Assembly: GCA_017472105.1 (NCBI GenBank)
Contig: JAFUQY010000209.1
Span: 1 to 27,561 of the forward strand
Direction of reading: 5' to 3'
From: Clostridia bacterium
GTDB lineage: Bacteria > Bacillota_A > Clostridia > Oscillospirales > CAG-272
Length of the DNA stretch: 27,561 bases
In this document: positions 23,583 to 27,561 of the stretch, one piece after another
Numbering within the stretch: the stretch's first letter is position 1
How the letters are laid out: every line of letters begins with the position of its first letter
Translations under genes and position numbers: made by a program
The notes under the pieces: model-generated
Database searches by the model: none
The model's input: only the letters and a program-made list of their open reading frames with translations
Told to the model about the DNA's origin: nothing

Positions 23583-23620
23583 CGCCGGAGATTGGCAGAT
23601 TCACCAGTCTCCGGCGTTTG
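23583..23620. terminator. Bidirectional terminator
   Basis: CGCCGGAGA (23583-23591) pairs with TCTCCGGCG (23608-23616), extended by TGG/CCA inside after one mismatch; loop 8 nt. On the minus strand it is followed by CACTTTTTTG, on the plus strand by a weak TTTG. It best serves the solute-binding protein gene. Confidence 0.82.
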
Positions 23621-23623
23621 CTA

Positions 23624-25129
23624 TTACTGTTCTTTCAGTTTCATCGCGTCTTTGATCATCCGATCAAGGGATTTTGCGTAGATTCTTTCAGACTGCTTGT
23701 AGACGGATGCGAAATTGTGCTGGCCGGCAAGCATCTGATTTCTCGGAATCTGCGCAAGATTGCCGATTCGCAGACAGTACATCCATGCGGGATCCAGAAG
23801 GTGTCCGTTGTGGATTATATCGATCATTTCCTTGGTTTCCTCATCGCGTGCGTACTTGCCCTTCAGAGCCACGTCGTAATACTGGGGAACCATGGACACA
23901 CGGCTTTCGGAGGACAGTGCTTCCAGCGTTGCTGCCGCAATATCCGGAACGGAAGTGGTGATCGGAACGGCAAATACACCGATCTGGTCGTGCTGGAAGG
24001 TGTAATAGCCCTCCTGCTGTTCGTCATACTTGGGGTAGGGAATGATACCGTAGTCGCTTTCCATATCTCTCAGATACTCGGACTCGGTTGCGTAAATCCA
24101 GTTGTTGATAAACACAAAACGATCCTCGGAAAACGGAACCAGAAGGTCGGTCATCTCATTGTTGTCGGAAGTTTCAGTATAAATCCGCACACCTTCCGTG
24201 TTAAAGTTCAGTTCATAGATCATATCCAGAACCTTGGACATTTTTTCCTGATTCACCGTAATCTGCGGATAACCGTCATCGGTCATGCCCATCATGCCCA
24301 GCTCATAGGCGGAAGTATAAGCGTCCACGATGATGACATTGCTGGATCCGAGGCCGTAGAAATCGTCATGGTTCTTCTTGCCGTCGCCGTTGAGGTCGGT
24401 ATATATATTTTCGATTGTGGACTTCATCACGTCATGGGTCCATCTGCCTTCAGAAACAGTGGTATAGGGATCTTCCAGCTTATAGTCCTCAATCAGCTGT
24501 TTGTTGAAATACATGGCAAATGAGTAGCGGATCAGGGACAGGGAGATATCGCCGGTTATGGTATAGAGTGCATCGCCGAGACGTGCCTTGTTCACATAGT
24601 CCTGCGTATAGTAGGGCTTGGATGGATCCACATAAGGCAGAGTGTTCAGATCCATGAAAATCCCCTGAATTGCTTCGGGAACCACAGAATACATACTGGA
24701 GGTAAACAGATCGTATTCATCCGTGCCCGCCAGTACCATTTCGCTCATTTTGCTCACATTACCGTGAGGATCGGCGCCGTCCCTGGTGTTGATGAGTGAG
24801 ATCCCGAGACGTTCCTCCACAAGAAGTTCACGGTTATACACAGCATCGTTCACGACCTCGCCGATCAGCTCATCCACTGTGATTTCGTCATCAAACCGCA
24901 AGTGTGCACGGGAGTAGACATTCACTTCCGCATCATCAAAATTCAGATCATCCGGCAGTTCATCCAGATAGGGCGAGGTTTCTTCGACAGTTTCTACCGC
25001 AGCGGCAGCGGTAGCCGCAGTATCCGCCTGTGCGTCCGTATCGTCGGTCACAGTGCTTTCCGCACATCCGGCAAAATTCGCCGCCAGCATCAGAAGTGCC
25101 AGCAGAAGGGTGAGAGTTCTCTTTTTCAT
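23624..25129 (-). CDS. Extracellular solute-binding lipoprotein (ABC sugar uptake type)
   Basis: 501 residues. The N-terminus MKKRTLTLLLALLMLAANFAGC is a lipoprotein signal with lipobox ANFAGC (Cys22), followed by a low-complexity Asp/Ala/Thr linker (about 24-50). The remainder is a family 1-type periplasmic-binding fold as found for oligosaccharide importers of Firmicutes. An EF-hand-like loop DLNGDGKKNHDD (245-256) could bind Ca2+. The protein would be tethered outside the membrane and capture a sugar for an ABC permease, but no permease genes follow: a terminator begins 4 nt after the stop. It is the last gene after the FGGY kinase and GH32-like genes, 24 nt behind the latter. The ligand is unknown. 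Confidence 0.87.
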   Translation of the reverse strand: MKKRTLTLLLALLMLAANFAGCAESTVTDDTDAQADTAATAAAAVETVEETSPYLDELPDDLNFDDAEVNVYSRAHLRFDDEITVDELIGEVVNDAVYNRELLVEERLGISLINTRDGADPHGNVSKMSEMVLAGTDEYDLFTSSMYSVVPEAIQGIFMDLNTLPYVDPSKPYYTQDYVNKARLGDALYTITGDISLSLIRYSFAMYFNKQLIEDYKLEDPYTTVSEGRWTHDVMKSTIENIYTDLNGDGKKNHDDFYGLGSSNVIIVDAYTSAYELGMMGMTDDGYPQITVNQEKMSKVLDMIYELNFNTEGVRIYTETSDNNEMTDLLVPFSEDRFVFINNWIYATESEYLRDMESDYGIIPYPKYDEQQEGYYTFQHDQIGVFAVPITTSVPDIAAATLEALSSESRVSMVPQYYDVALKGKYARDEETKEMIDIIHNGHLLDPAWMYCLRIGNLAQIPRNQMLAGQHNFASVYKQSERIYAKSLDRMIKDAMKLKEQ

Positions 25130-25153
25130 AACAATATTGTCTCCGTCAAATAT

Positions 25154-26359
25154 TTATTCCATTTCCTTCACAGGAATATAGTTCATTTCCCCGTTTTCGT
25201 CCGTCACGGCTTCAAGGAAGGTCATGCTGCCGCCGTAGCCGCCGATGCCTTTGAAACCGGCGAAGAGGATCCGGTCATGCCAGATTGCCGCCTTCGGAAC
25301 GGAGTGGCACGGGATGTACTTTTCCGCCGGTTCGCGCCAGTCGGTGAACGGTTTGTCGGAAATCCGGTATTCCCCGCGTCCGTGATGGCTGAAAATGAGG
25401 TAATATCTGCCGTCAAGCGCAAAATAATCGGAGCATTCCGGCTCGTTTCCGTCGGGCGCGGTGTAAATCATGCCGGTTTCGCACCAGTTGTCACCGTCTT
25501 CGGACACCAGATGCACGAGACATCCCTTTCGGGTTGCGGCTTCCGTGGTCGTGACGAACATGTGCATGGTGCCGTCCTCCGCCATGACAACCTTCGGGTC
25601 GCGGGCAGATGCACCGGTGTAAAGCTCGCTGAGCAGGAATTTGAAGTTCTTATCCTTCTTATAGTGGTAGCCGTCGTCGGACAGGGAGCGCATGATCGGA
25701 GCGGAAGAGCCGTCAGCCATCCGTACCGTGTAATAGAGCTGATGCACGCCGTTCACGCAGATCCACGAACCCGTGCAGATGGAACCTTCGGCAGGATCGT
25801 CGATTTCCACCGCCATCGGATGCACATCCCAGTGAACAAGGTCGGTCGTGGAAATATGCGCCCACTGATGTGCTCCTTTGCCCCATTTGCTGCCGTGGTG
25901 GTGGCGGTCCTTGAGGTACAGCACGTGGTACCGCTCGCCGTCGCAGTAGGGCATGCAGTCCCCGACGAACACGCCGTCCCCGGGATACCAGCCTTCCGCA
26001 CCGGTGAAGCTGCCGCAGAACGCGGGCACTTCCTCATCCGCCGGAATCTCACCGACAGTCACGGGAGTCTGTTCCGTCAGCCTGCCGCCTTCAAACAGTG
26101 CATCCCCGAAGGGCCATTCCTCATCAAGCTGTTTGCCGTTCACTGCCAGCTCAATCCGGTAATCCCGCAGAGTCAGGCATGCGGTGTCGCCGGTTTTCGC
26201 ATCCGCGCGGAGCGTCAGAGGTTTCTCAAACCGGGAGTACAGCGCGCTCACCGTGAGAATTCCGTCCGCAAATGCCGCTTCGAGTGTGGTTTTTCCGTCC
26301 GTTTCCACAGCAAAGCAGGTGCCGTCCTTCACCTGAAAGGTCAGAGTACAGTTATTCAT
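25154..26359 (-). CDS. GH32-like (clan GH-J) beta-propeller protein
   Basis: 401 residues without signal peptide. Residues 1-105 form a beta-rich N-terminal part; 120-390 show the five-bladed propeller of family 32-type enzymes: GDCMPYCDGERYHVLYL with Asp134 at the usual nucleophile place, HQWAHISTTDLVHWDVHPMAV (split here; blade one), CTGSWICVNGVHQLYYT, SARDPKVVM with the RDP motif (253-255), and EPECSDYFALDG with Glu308 of the EC acid/base motif. The family hydrolyses beta-fructosides, but WMNDPNG is not conserved here and the domain order is reversed, since classical members carry the beta-sandwich at the C-terminus. The substrate may differ. AAAGGA lies 9 nt before the ATG. It follows the FGGY kinase after 29 nt. 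Confidence 0.75.
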   Translation of the reverse strand: MNNCTLTFQVKDGTCFAVETDGKTTLEAAFADGILTVSALYSRFEKPLTLRADAKTGDTACLTLRDYRIELAVNGKQLDEEWPFGDALFEGGRLTEQTPVTVGEIPADEEVPAFCGSFTGAEGWYPGDGVFVGDCMPYCDGERYHVLYLKDRHHHGSKWGKGAHQWAHISTTDLVHWDVHPMAVEIDDPAEGSICTGSWICVNGVHQLYYTVRMADGSSAPIMRSLSDDGYHYKKDKNFKFLLSELYTGASARDPKVVMAEDGTMHMFVTTTEAATRKGCLVHLVSEDGDNWCETGMIYTAPDGNEPECSDYFALDGRYYLIFSHHGRGEYRISDKPFTDWREPAEKYIPCHSVPKAAIWHDRILFAGFKGIGGYGGSMTFLEAVTDENGEMNYIPVKEME

Positions 26360-26388
26360 CGCATGTTTCCTTTCCGTATGTTATATAA

Positions 26389-27561
26389 TTAATATTGTTG
26401 ATTTTCTTCGTACCGGATGCACGCCGTCAGCGTTTCCATGTCCGTGACGCATCCCGACGCCATCGCGGAAAACATCGCCGCACCGAACGCCGCTTCTTCC
26501 CTGTGCACCGGAACGCGGATTTCCATGCCGAAGACCTGCTCGAGCATCATCCGCAGGGCGGGATTTTTGCGTACCGCGTTGCCGGAGGTGATGAGTGTGC
26601 GGACATGCTCGTGGGGCATTTTTTCAAACATCCCGTACAGTTCCCGCGCCATGCCGTACAGCGTTCCCGCGATCATGGCTTCCGGCGTCAGGTTGTCCTC
26701 GGAAATGCCGCAGATCGAACCGCGCAGGGTGGGATCGTTCCGGGTTCCGCAGAAGGTTGTCCGCATGTCGAGGATCCGTCCGCTTTCGATTCCGCGGCGC
26801 GCGAGGGTATTCATCACATCGTACTGCTCGGACACCGCCATGCCGCACGCAGTCACATACGCACGGAAGAAGCGTTCCATCAGCGCATACGCACGTCCGC
26901 CGCAGAGAGCCGATCCGCTCAGAAGCCGTCTGCCTTCCATGAACGGACGGATTTCAATCGCGGAATCGGAATATGTACCGCCGCCGAGCATCGAAATCTG
27001 GCTTCCCGTGCCGAAATTCGCGAGAGCAGACTCCAGCGGATTGCGCACCGAACCCATGAAGCTCGCCTGATTGTCACCGATTGCCGCCGCCACAGGGATT
27101 CCCCGGAAGGTTCCGACGATTTCGCATCCATCTGTGACGTCGGGCAGAATCCGCGGGTCCATTCCGGCTTTTCCGACGGCATCTGTATCGAAGCGGTTTT
27201 CGTCCGTGCGGTACAGTCCGAAGCTCGCGGCATTGGAGCTGTGCGTCACGGGAGACTTGTTCCCGCAGAGGTGCATGACGACGTAATCCATGATCGTGCA
27301 GATTTTCACGGCGTCCGCGGGCACTTTTCCGTTCCGCTGTTCGTCAAAATGGGTAGCAAGTCCGTAACCCGGCGAGACAGTGTATCCGGTTTTCTCAAAG
27401 AGCAGCCGGCATGAGGAAGGATTCCCCTGTCCCGCGCGCTCGTCCTGCCATGTATAGAGAGGCGACACCGCGCATCCGTCCGCGTTCACGTACACAATCC
27501 CGTGCATCTGTCCGGTGATTCCGATGCATTTTACGCCCGGATACCGCCGCAGAAGCGATTC
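26389..27561 (-). CDS. FGGY-family sugar kinase, sedoheptulokinase-like (5' end outside window)
   Basis: The frame is open to base 27561, so the N-terminus lies beyond the window; 390 residues are visible. Starting with ESLLRRYPGVKCIGITGQMHG, it shows the FGGY first-domain motif GQMHG, then SPLYTWQDERAG as in sedoheptulokinases, AAIGDNQASFMGSV (ATP-side catalytic Asp), ANFGTGSQISML and the C-terminal LITSGNAVRKNPALRMMLEQVFG with the adenosine-binding loop. The enzyme phosphorylates a ketose or a related sugar in the cytoplasm. Sedoheptulose is the best guess from motif resemblance; xylulose-type substrates remain possible. It precedes the GH32-like and binding protein genes in one transcript, so the sugar may come from the same glycan. 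An ATG at 27507 is internal, not the start. Confidence 0.85.
   Translation of the reverse strand, partial: ESLLRRYPGVKCIGITGQMHGIVYVNADGCAVSPLYTWQDERAGQGNPSSCRLLFEKTGYTVSPGYGLATHFDEQRNGKVPADAVKICTIMDYVVMHLCGNKSPVTHSSNAASFGLYRTDENRFDTDAVGKAGMDPRILPDVTDGCEIVGTFRGIPVAAAIGDNQASFMGSVRNPLESALANFGTGSQISMLGGGTYSDSAIEIRPFMEGRRLLSGSALCGGRAYALMERFFRAYVTACGMAVSEQYDVMNTLARRGIESGRILDMRTTFCGTRNDPTLRGSICGISEDNLTPEAMIAGTLYGMARELYGMFEKMPHEHVRTLITSGNAVRKNPALRMMLEQVFGMEIRVPVHREEAAFGAAMFSAMASGCVTDMETLTACIRYEENQQY

Noticed and set aside
1..27561. CRISPR arrays, tRNA or rRNA genes, insertion sequences, attachment sites
   Set aside because: No regularly spaced repeats, no cloverleaf with a recognisable T-arm motif, no transposase or integrase frame, and no terminal inverted repeats with target duplications were seen.

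Overview
The window looks like a chromosomal stretch from a moderately GC-rich anaerobic member of the Firmicutes, most likely an uncultured gut Clostridia-type bacterium. The grounds are vegetative promoters of the TTGATT/TTGACA-17 nt-TATAAT type, strong GGAGG-type ribosome sites, a glycyl radical enzyme with its radical-SAM activase (an oxygen-sensitive system), and many intracellular glycan-processing enzymes. No phage, insertion sequence, CRISPR array, tRNA or rRNA gene was seen. The assignment is inference from gene content.

Layout. 1-450 (+) is the end of a free methionine-(R)-sulfoxide reductase, closed by a terminator shared with a convergent glycan operon on the minus strand: a GH43 glycosidase, a second GH43-like propeller and an SGNH esterase (3434 to 513). 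That operon faces a plus-strand pair, a DUF2809 membrane protein and a nitrilase-GDPD fusion (3580-5585), across an unusually symmetric divergent promoter region. 8818-5632 (-) carries a glycyl radical activase followed by a glycyl radical enzyme of unassigned reaction. 9025-12687 (+) is a four-gene operon: quinone-oxidoreductase-like MDR, RidA, amidohydrolase and DegT-type aminotransferase. 14303-12733 (-) is a radical SAM protein overlapping a conserved unknown. 14476-17244 (+) is a MATE transporter plus a cytoplasmic sialidase-like enzyme. 17455-19655 (+) is a duplicated DUF1538 membrane protein translationally coupled to a tandem PII-like protein. 20847-19717 (-) is an XRE/TPR regulator with a palindrome at its promoter. 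23111-21024 (-) is a class 3 aldehyde dehydrogenase followed at once by a YhhN (lysoplasmalogenase family) membrane protein. 23285-23566 (+) is a truncated short-chain dehydrogenase with intact expression signals. 27561-23624 (-) is an FGGY kinase (cut by the window edge), a GH32-like protein and a lipoprotein solute-binding protein.

How they fit. Much of the window is carbohydrate capture and intracellular breakdown: four beta-propeller glycosidase-type proteins without signal peptides, an esterase, a sugar kinase and a binding lipoprotein. Two neighbourhoods suggest specific systems. The aldehyde dehydrogenase/YhhN pair could release and oxidise the fatty aldehyde of plasmalogens, lipids typical of anaerobes. 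The DUF1538/tandem-PII pair looks like an uncharacterised transporter with its own signal-sensing subunit. The glycyl radical enzyme has an active-site Cys context (GCNHP) unlike the Cys-x-Glu context of known dehydratases and lyases, so its chemistry is open.
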